Below are positions 9,801 through 19,346 of a stretch of DNA of 64,000 nucleotides, in pieces (the stretch's first letter is position 1; the number at the start of each line of letters is the position of its first letter). The notes under the pieces are model-generated. The model saw nothing but the letters and a program-made list of their open reading frames with translations. It made no database searches and was not told the DNA's origin. The stretch is from Ambrosia x helenae (lineage: Eukaryota; Streptophyta; Magnoliopsida; Asterales; Asteraceae). The position numbers and the translations under genes are program-made. The DNA lies in contig CM061233.1 of assembly GCA_030844895.1 (NCBI GenBank), positions 95,131,719 through 95,195,718 on the forward strand, given 5' to 3'.

Positions 9801-11277
9801 TCACAACATCAGATTCAGTTCCACTTCCTCAGATTCAATCTCATCAACCACAGCCATGAAACAAAAGTTTTCTGTTTCATTTTCAGCTTTGGCAACCAGT
9901 GCAAAATTCTCATCTGTTAGCTCATCAGGTAGACTGCTCCAATCAACAAAGCCTTGTGTAAAGAAGCTCTGTTGACTGGTCTCTGCAGGAGCAGAGGATG
10001 GTGCAAGCAGCCGTTTGAACAGGTGGTGGAGCAACAGGTGTTTGCACATAATGGATCTGAGGAACAGTGGTTTGGACATACTGGACATGGAACAGTGTTT
10101 GAGGACTGTGCAAAATGAGCATGTTTTGCACATTTGGTCCAGGGGTATTATAGGAATTTTGATAAGTGTTGGTCTGTGGTCTTTGATTTGGATAGGTTTA
10201 TCATAGGTTGTACCATGTTGACCCCTACATTCCCTAGCAAAATGACCAAACCTATGACATTTATAACACTTGATCTTTGATTTATCCAACCCCACCTTAG
10301 ATCTGCCAGTCAACCCTGGAAACCTTCTCCCTGTTTTCTTGTAAAAATTATTAGTTCTTACACTGAGAAGGGCCAATGGTGCATAATGTCCATTTCTTCC
10401 AAACTCATCAGGGTCAAAGTATTTCAGGTCATCATACTCAAAGGATATGTTATCAGATGCCTGTATATCACACCACCACTTGCTGTGAAAGCATAGTTAG
10501 GTGAATAAGAATCAGAGTTAAAACCTGAGTTAAAACCTGAAGTTATGTCAATAAAATGATCATAACTCTGATCCTTTGTGTTTCCAGGCACCTCATCATG
10601 ACCCAAAGTGCTGTATTCCCAAACACATAGTCATCAGACACTTTTCCAGAGTCCTGGAGCTTCTTTTTCTGGGTAAGCTCTCTTTCATAGGTCAAGAGCT
10701 TACCATGAAGCTGGGTCAGTGATAGGTCGTTAAATCCTATTGAGTTTCTCATAACAATTGCAATAGTGTCCCATTTGTCTGGTAATGATCTTAAAAACCT
10801 ATGGTTCAAAGTTGAATGAGGGTAAGTAAGACCAACCAATTTTAGTTCACTAATTAAGCAGTTAAATCTCTCAAACTGTTGAGTTAATGACTCTCCTTTG
10901 ACATGACTGAATGTTTCATATTGTTGGTTAAGTATTTCACGGTTGTTTTTCAATAACCGCCTCAGTCCCACCAAACTGCTCTTTCAGTGCATCCCACAAC
11001 TCCTTTGCACTGTTACAGTGTAACAACCCAGCATATATATCATTGGGTAGAGCCATGGCCACATACTGAAGGCCTTAGCATCTAGCTCAATTTTCTGAAA
11101 ATCCTGGTCGGGAGTAGTTTTCAAGTTTCTTTGGCTCAAACACTTTGGATCTTCAGTACTCGGCACAGTCGGAACATGTGGTCCGAAGATAACCGACTTC
11201 CAACACCCAGTGTTTTGTTGAGCTAGAACATGGCTCATCCGACGTTGCCAGATATTGTATTCAGATCTGACAAGCAT
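9801..11277 (-). pseudogene. Copia gag core
   Basis: Frames 10984-11277, 10543-10974 and 9801-10376 together cover the copia gag (UBN2-type) domain: YNIWQRRMSHVLAQQ near the start, LNQQYETFSHVKGESLTQQFERFNCLISEL in the middle and LRSLPDKWDTIAIVMRNS. The first zinc knuckle, CYKCHRFGHFAREC (CX2CX4HX4C), is at about 10,229-10,268 and would bind element RNA. The breaks are frame shifts, not substitutions to stop. Gag would form the particle shell. Confidence 0.9.
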
Positions 11278-11479
11278 CGGTGGCTTGTTGTTCGTGGCCA
11301 GTGTTATGTGGATCGTGATTGATAGAAGCCATTCTCTGATTTTTCAAAAACAAAGTCTGTTTAACAACGGTTGAATCGAAATTAAACTATTACTCTGTTT
11401 TCAATCAAACTGACAAACGATATCAATAATTGTGAGCTGATTATTAAATTGATTTGTTAGATCGAATTTAATTGACCAA

Positions 11480-11491
11480 GCTCTGATACCA
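11480..11491 (-). other. Primer-binding site of the copia element
   Basis: The minus strand reads TGGTATCAGAGC, complementary to the 3' end of plant initiator tRNA-Met. It lies two bases inside the 5' LTR boundary. 11,278-11,479 is untranslated leader. Confidence 0.95.
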
Positions 11492-11493
11492 AT

Positions 11494-12174
11494 TGTTAGG
11501 ATCTGAGTTTGTTTGTTTTGATTGTTTAACTAAATAATGACAATAATGGAAATGAAAGTAGAATGAAAGTGCAGCGGAATAATAACGGTAAATCAAAACA
11601 AGAGAGTAAATGTTTTTCGATCGAATGCTTTCATTAATATATCCAAAGATTTACAATCGTACAAGTTACTCCCCCTCAGCCTGATCACAACAGTTGTTTG
11701 TCAGAGAGAATGTTTTGTGTGTGATGCAATAGAACAGTACATACACGTTCTATTTATAGACTGACTCAAACCACTGATGACCTAGGCTGACGTTACCTAA
11801 GACAGTGACCTCTAACAGAATAACAAACTTAAACATCTGCTATACAAACTACTGTTACATTGAAAGCACTGATAGTAAACAGCTGTTAAAGATAAACTCT
11901 GACGATCTTGTATCCACTGCTGAAGCCTAAGTGCTGTTGCTTCAGCAGTGCTTTGGTCTTCAGTACTTGTATCTGCTGTTGCTCCTCTTCAGACCTTTGG
12001 TCAGCAGTTGTTCTTCATCAGTTGTTTCCTTAGCAGTTCTTCTTTGTATCAGCATTGTTGAGCATTGTTTGGATAGAACAGTAGTTAGGGTCAGCAGTCT
12101 TTGGGAGAAGTAAGTTGTAAAGACTGTTTATTCAAGGATCAAATAGATAGCATATTTTGGCTTTCCAATCATCT
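11494..12174 (-). repeat. Copia 5' LTR (right end lost in gap)
   Basis: Begins TGTTAGG on the plus strand next to the PBS and can be followed to 12,174, where the N gap begins. By comparison with the left copy about 28 bases are missing. U3 contains many CAGCAG, CAGTTG and CATCTG words. Confidence 0.93.
11751..11758 (-). promoter_or_regulatory. TATA box of copia LTR promoter
   Basis: The minus strand reads TATAAATA in CTATAAATAGAAC, about 260 bases before the inner LTR end. This leaves a U3 of roughly 450 bp and fits the promoter that starts the genomic RNA. Confidence 0.7.
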
Positions 12175-12274
12175 NNNNNNNNNNNNNNNNNNNNNNNNNN
12201 NNNNNNNNNNNNNNNNNNNNNNNNNNNNNNNNNNNNNNNNNNNNNNNNNNNNNNNNNNNNNNNNNNNNNNNNNN
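12175..12274. other. Assembly gap (100 N)
   Basis: Exactly 100 unknown bases, the usual placeholder for a scaffold join. The copia LTR enters from the left and gypsy gag sequence leaves on the right, so the true distance and linkage are unknown. Confidence 0.98.
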
Positions 12275-12549
12275 CACATTTGAACTTTCTTAATACCTTG
12301 AACGTACATCGTATTTTCAAGCCTTTTATTGTTGTAAACCTCGATAACTCCAACGGAACTGAAGGAGACCGTCTGATTGCTTCGATAGCATAAGTCTTTG
12401 CCATGTGCATTTGTCCTAGGCAGGATGGAGTAATGTACACTACTGCACACTCGATGAGTTACAGATACCTGGAAGGAGAACGTAACACCCTGTGGTGAAA
12501 TCTAGAAACTTGTTATATAAAGACGATGGGTCTGAGATCGACGCCTACA

Positions 12550-12900
12550 CTAACAAGCTATAGGAGATAGCCACTATAGGCTCAAATCTATTTAACCTAC
12601 CTACAAATGGATCGAACTTTATACCGAAAGGGTGGGCCCCTCAGATTCGTGGCTTGGCCACTGCAGCTCACCTACAAATCTTTCACTTGACTCGCAGACT
12701 CACTGATGAGACTGCTGGTCATGGTACCTTTCTGAAGCATGGTGCTTCATTTTCTACTGTTGGTGATAGCAAGAGAACGTGGGGTAGTGTGAAGTATAAG
12801 TCCTGCAACAACAACTACCAACAACGGGAACAACAACAATGGGGTTCGTGGGAAAGCATTCGTGATTGGCATTAGGGAAGCTAGGACTGATAACAAGGTC
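12550..12900 (+). pseudogene. Gypsy gag remnant
   Basis: Degenerate gag: between about 12,550 and 12,720 broken frames resemble the conserved gag segment (YKWIELYTERVGP, then QIRGLATAAH and HLTRRLTDET). Several frame changes occur. The zinc knuckle is not preserved. 12,275-12,550 holds no readable frame. Confidence 0.6.
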
Positions 12901-12916
12901 GTGACGGATACGACAC

Positions 12917-13390
12917 TCTTATGATACTGGTGCGGACTATAGTTTTGTGTCATCAAAACTTAACAAACAACTAGGGATGGTTCCTACTTTTCTTAATACC
13001 CCGTACAACATGGAGTTAGCTGATGGAAAGCCTGTTGAGGTAACCCATATTCATCGTGACTGTAAGCACGAGTTGGATGGACAATCGTTTGCCATCAACA
13101 TTCCACCTATCACCCTTGGAAGCTTTGATCTCGGGGTTGGCATGGACTGGTTGTCCAAGCAACACGTTGAAATTCTCTGTCAGGAGAAGATTGTTCGTAT
13201 CCCTCTCCCTAGTGGAGAACTCTTATCTGTCCAGGGTGATCGTGGTGGTGCCATGATGGGCATCATCTCTTTCCTGAAAGCCAGAAGTTTATTCGGAAGG
13301 GCTACCCAGCCATATTGGCTAACATTTCTGATACTCGAGCCGAAGTTAAACAAAAATTGAGGACATCCCTGTAGTTCAGGATTTTCCAGA
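12917..13390 (+). pseudogene. Gypsy aspartic protease
   Basis: Retropepsin: YDTGADYSFVSSKL (catalytic D-T-G) at about 12,920-12,960, then LADGKPVEVTHIHRDC, the GSFDLGVGMDWLS flap/second-half signature and IVRIPLPSGE. Most of the domain is open from 12,947 to 13,360. It ends in VVQDFPDVFPEELPGLPP-like sequence leading into RT after a frame change. Confidence 0.85.
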
Positions 13391-14130
13391 TGTCTTCCCA
13401 GAGGAATTACCTGGACTTCCACCTGTCCGACAAGTGGAATTTCAAATTGACCTTGCACCAGGAGCCGCCCCAGTTGCGCGTGCACCATACCGCCTTGCAC
13501 CAGGCGAACTTCAAGAACTATCCACCCAACTCCAAGAGCTATTGGACAGGGGTTTCATTAGACCTAGTACTTCACCTTAGGGAACTCCAGTCTTATGTGT
13601 TAAGAAAAGGATGGGAGTTTCCGTTGTGTATCGATTACCGGGAATTGAACCCTTTACCTCGTATTGATGATTTATTCAACCAGCTCCGGGGTCGAGTTTC
13701 TATTCCAAGATTGACTTGAGGTCGGGGTATCACCAACTGAGAGTCCGAGAGGAGGACGTGCCAAAGACAGCCTTTCGAACTCGTTATGGGCACTATGAAT
13801 TTTTGGTAATGCCCTTCGGGCTGACCAATGCACCAGCTGTGTTCATGGACCTCATGAACCGTGTGTGCAAACCCTATCTAGACAAATTTGTCATAGTGAT
13901 TCATAGACGACATTCTGATCTATTCCAAGAGTAGGGGAGAGCACGAGCAACACCTACGACTGATCTTGGAACTTCTGAAAAGTGAGCAGTTATATGCAAA
14001 TTCTCCAAGTGCGACTTCTGGATTCGTGAGATCCAATTCTGGCGTCATGTGGTGAACGAGGCAGGAATACAGGTCGATCCCGCTAAGATTGATGCGATTA
14101 AAAGATGGGAGGCCCCTAAGAACTCCCACG
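13391..14130 (+). pseudogene. Gypsy reverse transcriptase (damaged)
   Basis: RT fragments: the PGLPP/QVEFQIDLAPGA lead-in, CIDYRELN followed by PLPRIDDLFNQ with a short internal deletion, then LRSGYHQLRVREEDVPKTAFRTRYGHYEFLVMPFGLTNAP in another frame. The catalytic FIDD box near 13,900 is destroyed by an indel and reads as IHRRHS. Non-functional. Confidence 0.85.
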
Positions 14131-14720
14131 GAGGTCCGACAATTCCTTGGCCTTGCAGGTTATTATCGCAGATTCATTCAGGGATTCTCAAAAATGGCTA
14201 AACCCCTCACTGCTTTGACACAGAAGGGGATTACCTACAAGTGGGGAGATGCCCAAGAACCTGCTTTTCTGATACCAAAGACTAAACCTTGCAGTGCTCC
14301 AATATTATCACTACCTGAGGGTACGGAGGACTTTGTGGTGTACTATGATGCATCTATCCAAGGTCTAGGGTGTGTTTTGATGCAACGCGAAAAGGTGATC
14401 ACATATGCTTCACGACAACTAAAAGTTCATGAGAAAAATTTCCCCACTCACGACTTGGAACTGGGAGCGGAGGTCTTCGCTCTCAAAATTTGGAGGCACT
14501 ACCTCTACGGGACAGAGTGCACGATTTTCACAGATCATAAAAGTCTCCAGCATATATTCGACCAGAGGGTGCTAAGCATACGACAACGCCGATGGGTCAG
14601 ACTCCTGAATGGTTATGACAGTGCCATCAAGTAACATTCAGGGAAGGCTAATGTAGTAGCAAATGCCCTGAGTCGTAAGGAAACAAAACCCAAACGAGTG
14701 CGAGCCTTGCAACTTACCCT
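14089..14720 (+). pseudogene. Gypsy RNase H
   Basis: 14089-14634 is open. It starts with the RT connection (VRQFLGLAGYYRRFIQGFSK), then YYDASIQGLGCVLMQ, ITYASRQLK, the NFPTHDLELGAEVFALKIWRHYLYG helix and TDHKSLQHIF. A stop at 14,632 falls inside the conserved KYHPGKANVVADALSRK segment, which also has Asn at the usual Asp position (14,662-14,664). Confidence 0.85.
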
Positions 14721-14859
14721 ACAATCTAATCTTCATGTTAAGATACGTAAAGCCCAGGGCGTGGCTTTGAAAGGGAAAACATCGGGCTTGAAACCTTGCA
14801 CGGTGCTGATAAGCACCTGGAATGGAGGACATAGGGTCTTCAGCACTTCATGAATCAAG

Positions 14860-15760
14860 TCTGGATTCCATGTGTTGGAGATCTCAGACAACTAGTGCTC
14901 GATGGGGCACACACCCCTCGTTATTCGGTACATCCTAGTTCGGATAAAATGTACCGAGATCTCAAACTCTATACTGGTGACCAAACATGAAAGCTGAGAA
15001 AAGTCACTTATGTTAGTAAGTGCTTAACGTGTGCCAAGGTTAGGATTGAATATCAGAAACCTTCGGGCCCACTTCAGCAACCGGAAAATCCCATGTGGAG
15101 CTGGGATGGTATTTCCATGGACTTTATCACCAAACTTCCTAAAACGCCCAGCGGGCACGATATGATTTGGGTCATTATTGACCGTTTGACCAAATCAGCG
15201 CATTTCATGGCAATTAGAGAGGCAGACATGTTGGAACGTCTAGCCGCTTTGTATTACGAAAATTGTCTCTAGGCATGGGATGCCTACTTCTATCATATCG
15301 GATCACGACGCGCGATCTACTTCCCATTTTTGGGAAACTCTCCAATTTGCTTTGGGAACTCATTTGGACATGAGCGCAGCCTATCACTCCCAGACGGATG
15401 GATAGAGTGAACGTACCATCCAAACACTAGAAGATCTACTGCGAGCGTGCGTGGTGGACTTTGGAAACAGTTGGGACAAGCACTTGCCTTTGATTGAATT
15501 CTCTTATAACAATAGTTATGACACTTCGATCCAGTGTGCACTTTTTGAGGCACTTTATGAACGGGAGTGCAAATCCCCCATATGTTGGACTGAAGTTGGG
15601 GATAGCCAACTGACAGGTTCCGAACTTGTGCACCAAACTTCTGAGAAGATAGTGCAATCAGAAAACGGATGGCTGCTACTCTTGAGCGACAGAAAAGCTA
15701 CGCTGATAAGCGTAGGAAACTTTTAGAGCTCCGGAATGGGAACAAGGTACTATTAAAGGT
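14860..15760 (+). pseudogene. Gypsy integrase
   Basis: Broken integrase core: ISMDFITKLPKTPSGHDMIWVIIDRLTKSAHF carries the first catalytic Asp near 15,118; the SIISDHDAR region follows; then AYHSQTDG, a TAG at 15,403-15,405, and SERTIQTLEDLLRAC with the catalytic Glu. The stop replaces the usual Gln codon. 15451-15726 covers the C-terminal part of the core. Confidence 0.85.
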
Positions 15761-16200
15761 GTCACCTTGAAAGGGTGTGACACGCTTTGGAAAACGGGGG
15801 AAGATGAACCCGTAAAACGTTGGACCATTCGAGATGGTTGATGGGATTGGTCTGGTAGCTTACAGGTTAAACCTGCTTAACAAACTTGGTAGGATACACG
15901 ATGTATCCCACATATATCGTACCGAATCTATAGAAATGCCTGTTGGATACAACACTGATGGTGCCACTGGAGGAGATCCAGGTGGACGATCGGCTACGGT
16001 TCATGGAAGAACCAGTGGAGATTCTTGAGCGGGGCGTCAAGAAACTCAAACAGAACACTATACCTATTATTAACGTACAATGGAATTCCCGTCTAGGACC
16101 GAATACACGTGGGAGCGCAGAGATCAGATGCGGCTCAAATATCCACACCTCTTTTCTGAACCTGAACCTATGCATAGATCAAATGCCAAACATAAAGCAG
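15760..16200 (+). pseudogene. Gypsy integrase C-terminus / chromodomain-like tail
   Basis: Contains fragments matching the equivalent region of the minus-strand element: GPFEMVDGIGLVAYRL, VPLEEIQVDDRLRFMEEPVEILERGVKKLKQ, then WNSRLGP and an RDQMRLKYPHLF-like end. This tail is what places both elements among chromoviruses, where a chromodomain can steer integration to heterochromatin. Confidence 0.75.
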
Positions 16201-16212
16201 CTAGCTCAAAGT

Positions 16213-16347
16213 GAATTTCGGGGCGAAATTCCTTTCAACTTGGGGATGATGTGACATCCGGAAACCAAGCATACATTTTTTTTTTTAGCTGGCTTTACTG
16301 TTTACTTGCTGAATTTCGGGACGAAATTCTTTTCAACTTGGGGATGA
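16213..16347 (+). other. Double hairpin-PPT module before the 3' LTR
   Basis: Two hairpins with arms GAATTTCG/CGAAATTC lie at 16,213-16,231 and 16,311-16,329. Each is followed by TTTCAACTTGGGGATGATG, the purine-rich plus-strand primer region. The second copy abuts the LTR at 16,348; the first is followed by TGTGACATCC, which looks like an LTR start but is not one. The hairpins start 98 bp apart. Confidence 0.8.
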
Positions 16348-16722
16348 TGTGATACCCCGAAAATTCAGGTTCTCACTTTAACTAAACTCTAGTTACATTC
16401 CTTGCATTATACTTAACTAGGGTTAGTTAGATAAGACATACGTGCATGGTTATGAGTCAAGGTGTGATTGCATGATTAGTGAACCTCGGACGTTGGTGAA
16501 TAATAAACTTATGTGTCTCGGTGATACCTGACAAACTTATGTGAAAACCATACGTGATTATGTGAACCTAAACCGAACACGTTAATAGAAATCATTAAAA
16601 GTGGAGCATGAGGTTGATTAGGGTCTTAATGCATGGGGTTACACTTGTTACGGTCCGAAATAACGAAAACGTCGAAGGATAACGCGTCGGGAGGCGAAAC
16701 GAGGCAAAGCGCGCCACCCGGA

Positions 16723-16761
16723 CCTGTGAGCGGCCGCTCACAGGCTCCGAGCGGCCGCTCG
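16723..16761. promoter_or_regulatory. Two perfect palindromes centred on GCGGCCGC
   Basis: 16,723-16,744 is a perfect 22-bp palindrome and 16,748-16,761 a perfect 14-bp palindrome. Both have GAGCGGCCGCTC as core. They end 36 bp before the TATA box of this LTR. Confidence 0.9.
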
Positions 16762-16796
16762 AACCTATCTGACGGGTTTAAACCGCCTCAAACTCG

Positions 16797-16803
16797 TATA
16801 TAA
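16797..16803 (+). promoter_or_regulatory. TATA box of plus-strand gypsy LTR
   Basis: TATATAA in a GC-richer context (CGTATATAAGC), about 450 bp into the LTR. This is the probable promoter core of the element. Confidence 0.7.
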
Positions 16804-19053
16804 GCATCCTTAACCCCCATGCAGCCCTCATACTCAACCCTAATCGCCCCCTTACTGCCCCACACGAATATTTCACTCTAAAAACTCCTGCTAAGGCTCA
16901 AGATCATCAATTGGGAGGCTCCAAGGCGCGCGATTGATTGATTTGAAGAGCTAAGGGTATAACTCATGATTTCTTACGCTTTTTACTTTATGTTTTATTG
17001 TAAAAATCATATAACAAGTTTGTCCAGGTCTGAATGGGTTTAATAAACATTAAAACATGAGTCTTTTTGAAGATTAAACGGATTAAACCTATTAATAAAC
17101 GCGTAGTAACATCATAGGATGCTTGTTGCGCAAGTTATTGGTGTTTTGATCCTAAAAGCTTTGATCTTGACATGTTTGATAATAGGATCTGATGGGAATA
17201 GGTATTAGGAAAGTTGTATGATGATTATTAGGTGTTATTGATTGATAATATGCAACTAGGGTTTGATATAATTGATAATATTGCACGATCAGAATCTGGA
17301 CAGATTCTGAATGTCGACTTGTAGGGTCTGTTTCGTGGCTTGAAAATAATTGGTTGGATCGATTCTTTGCATGATTGTAACGTACAAGGTCTTAGCTTTT
17401 CATAATGGGCAAAACCATCGAATTTGGACATCGTTTGAGTCGTTTTTGGAATTTTAATTGATTAGGGGTCATATCAGATTTTCGGATTTGTAAACTGGGC
17501 TAACTTTAAATGGTCATAACTTGAGATTTACAAGGAATTAGATTATGAAATTTTTCCAGTAGGTCAATACTGGAAAAATAGAGCTTTTCCAAGTGGATTC
17601 ATCTCGTTTGGATGAATACACAATTTTTAAGAATATTCCTACTAAACTGACCTGTTGAGGAGATTTTCTGACATAGCTGTGTTGTACGAATTTTAATAAT
17701 TTTTGTATTTGGAGTTAAGACTAAACAAAAATAGGTGTTGCCAAGTGAATCCCAAAGAAAATTCAGTAAAAATTTGGGAGGATAACTCACTGGTTTACTA
17801 TTTTAAATAAATTCGTTTTGATGGCGCACAATCTGTCCTGAAAACACAGATTGTGTATTATGTGCTTATGTGATTACTTGAGGTCTTAGGTGATCTAAAA
17901 TTGACATATAACGGAAGTACACATGTTTATGACACATACGGGATGTAGAAACTAATTATAACCAACTCATTCACCAACGAGTCCGTAGGGTTACTATTGC
18001 ATGTAGAATCACTAGGCGTCGCATACACACTTTTGAACATTAAAACGCCTTGGACAAACGAGTTATATGGTGTAATGATGTTACGCCATACTCACGTAGT
18101 GACACTGTTATTAGGGTGTCGGTAGCATATAATACTTGCTGTTCGGATTCTTTGCTTACGCGATAAGGTGAGTTTCACTACTTTTTCTCAAAGCATGCGT
18201 CTCGGGTTGAGACCACATTGGTAACGTTTTCTAGTCTATCTTGAGACAACTTTCTTTTACACATCCGGGTTGGGTGCATGGTTCACGTGTGAATCTATTT
18301 TTACTAATTCATATATATGTCCTTGATGAACTAAACCAAACACATCTTTTAAGTCCTTCAAAATACCGAATCAATTGCCGGTTGGGCAAGCGGGTAATTA
18401 GTTGATAGCGCTATTAGGTCTAACAAACCTCACATCGTGCTGGGGGCACGGATGTGAACTATTAGCTTCAAACATAATCATTGTCGATGGACAATGATGC
18501 AAGGCATCCTTATCCCGATTATGGGAACTTGTTCATTAGTAGTTCGGTATTCGCCGGTTTTAGTTATCATGAGTGGGCTAGCTACCCCTGACATTTGAAT
18601 TAGCTATTGTTTACAGGGTCTGAGGGACCAACGCTGTACACTTGACTTTTGGGGTTTTGAGAACCTACACTTTTATTTACATCGCTTACTTATATTGTGA
18701 ACTCACCAGCTTTATGTTGACACACGATTTACATGCTTTTGCAGGTAGTTAGCTTCCGGTGCCAGGATTAGAAAGCACCGTACACTTCACTGCATTTGGG
18801 CTCTCGGGCATACACATAAATTATATATTATGCTTTCGTATGGTTTTAATTTGGGCGCATTGTTTTGCGCATAGTTTTTAAAAAGGTTTAAATTTGGTTT
18901 ACGCTTCCCGCAGCTTAACTAAACTTGGTTTTCGAAAACGAACTAAATGGTTTGGGCATTTAGAGTTCGTTCCTGTGACTTATGGCTATGGGATCCTGGT
19001 TTGTCATGCGCCTCGCGGTATAAACCCCGCAGTGGAAATTTGAGGGTGTGACA

Positions 19054-19207
19054 AAAATGACTCCCAATGATCCTCCAGATCATTGAACCCTGGACAATCC
19101 TAACTTGACCCGACTCAACTAACCTAGTTAAGTCCGTTTATAACGTTTCCCGCTAAGGTAGACTTAGATGTTACTAAAATGTTTAAGCCAAATATGCCGG
19201 TGTCACA
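19054..19207 (-). repeat. 3' LTR fragment of minus-strand gypsy
   Basis: 154 bp that match 40,957-41,112 almost base for base. It ends GTGTCACA before the PPT. It starts exactly where the plus-strand LTR ends, at AAAAT; in the intact copy the bases before it are CCC. Confidence 0.9.
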
Positions 19208-19346
19208 TCATCCCCACGTTGAAAGAATTTTCGTCCCGAAAATTGCACAAAGCCCTAAAGTGAAAGAAACGAAAAGAAGAGAACGAAAAGAAAATTACCC
19301 GATGTCACATCATCCCCACGTTGAAAGGAATCTCGACCCGAGATTC
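19208..19346 (-). other. Double hairpin-PPT module of minus-strand gypsy
   Basis: On plus, TCATCCCCACGTTGAAAG (the PPT complement) is followed by hairpin 19,226-19,244 (arms AATTTTCG/CGAAAATT). A second CATCATCCCCACGTTGAAAG is followed by hairpin 19,328-19,346 (arms GAATCTCG/CGAGATTC). The hairpins start 102 bp apart, as in the plus-strand element. Confidence 0.8.

Larger units (their letters stand above)
1..12174 (-). mobile_element. Ty1/copia LTR retrotransposon with post-pol accessory region
   Basis: A nearly complete copia element reads on the minus strand. Window bases 1-341 repeat 11,834-12,174, which identifies the two LTRs; the left LTR starts outside the window and the right one runs into the N gap. 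From right to left the interior shows PBS, gag, protease, integrase, reverse transcriptase and RNase H. Protease-integrase-RT order is the copia order. About 4.4 kb more lies between RNase H and the 3' LTR, far more than a minimal copia element needs. The reading frames are cut by many single-base shifts but few nonsense codons. Total length would be about 12.5 kb. Confidence 0.93.
12275..19053 (+). mobile_element. Decayed Ty3/gypsy chromovirus, plus strand (5' part missing)
   Basis: Gag, protease, RT, RNase H, integrase and a chromodomain-like tail follow in gypsy order on plus, then a PPT and a 2.7-kb 3' LTR. The 5' LTR, PBS and gag start are lost at the gap. Many frameshifts, short deletions and stops make it non-functional. 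It closely resembles the minus-strand element at 19,208-24,559 (for example, both share RTRYGHFEFLVMPFGLT-type RT). Confidence 0.93.
16348..19053 (+). repeat. 3' LTR of plus-strand gypsy element (2,706 bp)
   Basis: Starts TGTGATACCCC after the PPT and ends GGGTGTGACA at 19,053. Its last ~90 bases match in reverse complement the LTR end of the minus-strand element at 24,560-24,640, so the two LTR families share their U5 end. No protein is encoded. It contains a TATA box at 16,797 and palindromes just upstream of it. Confidence 0.88.
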
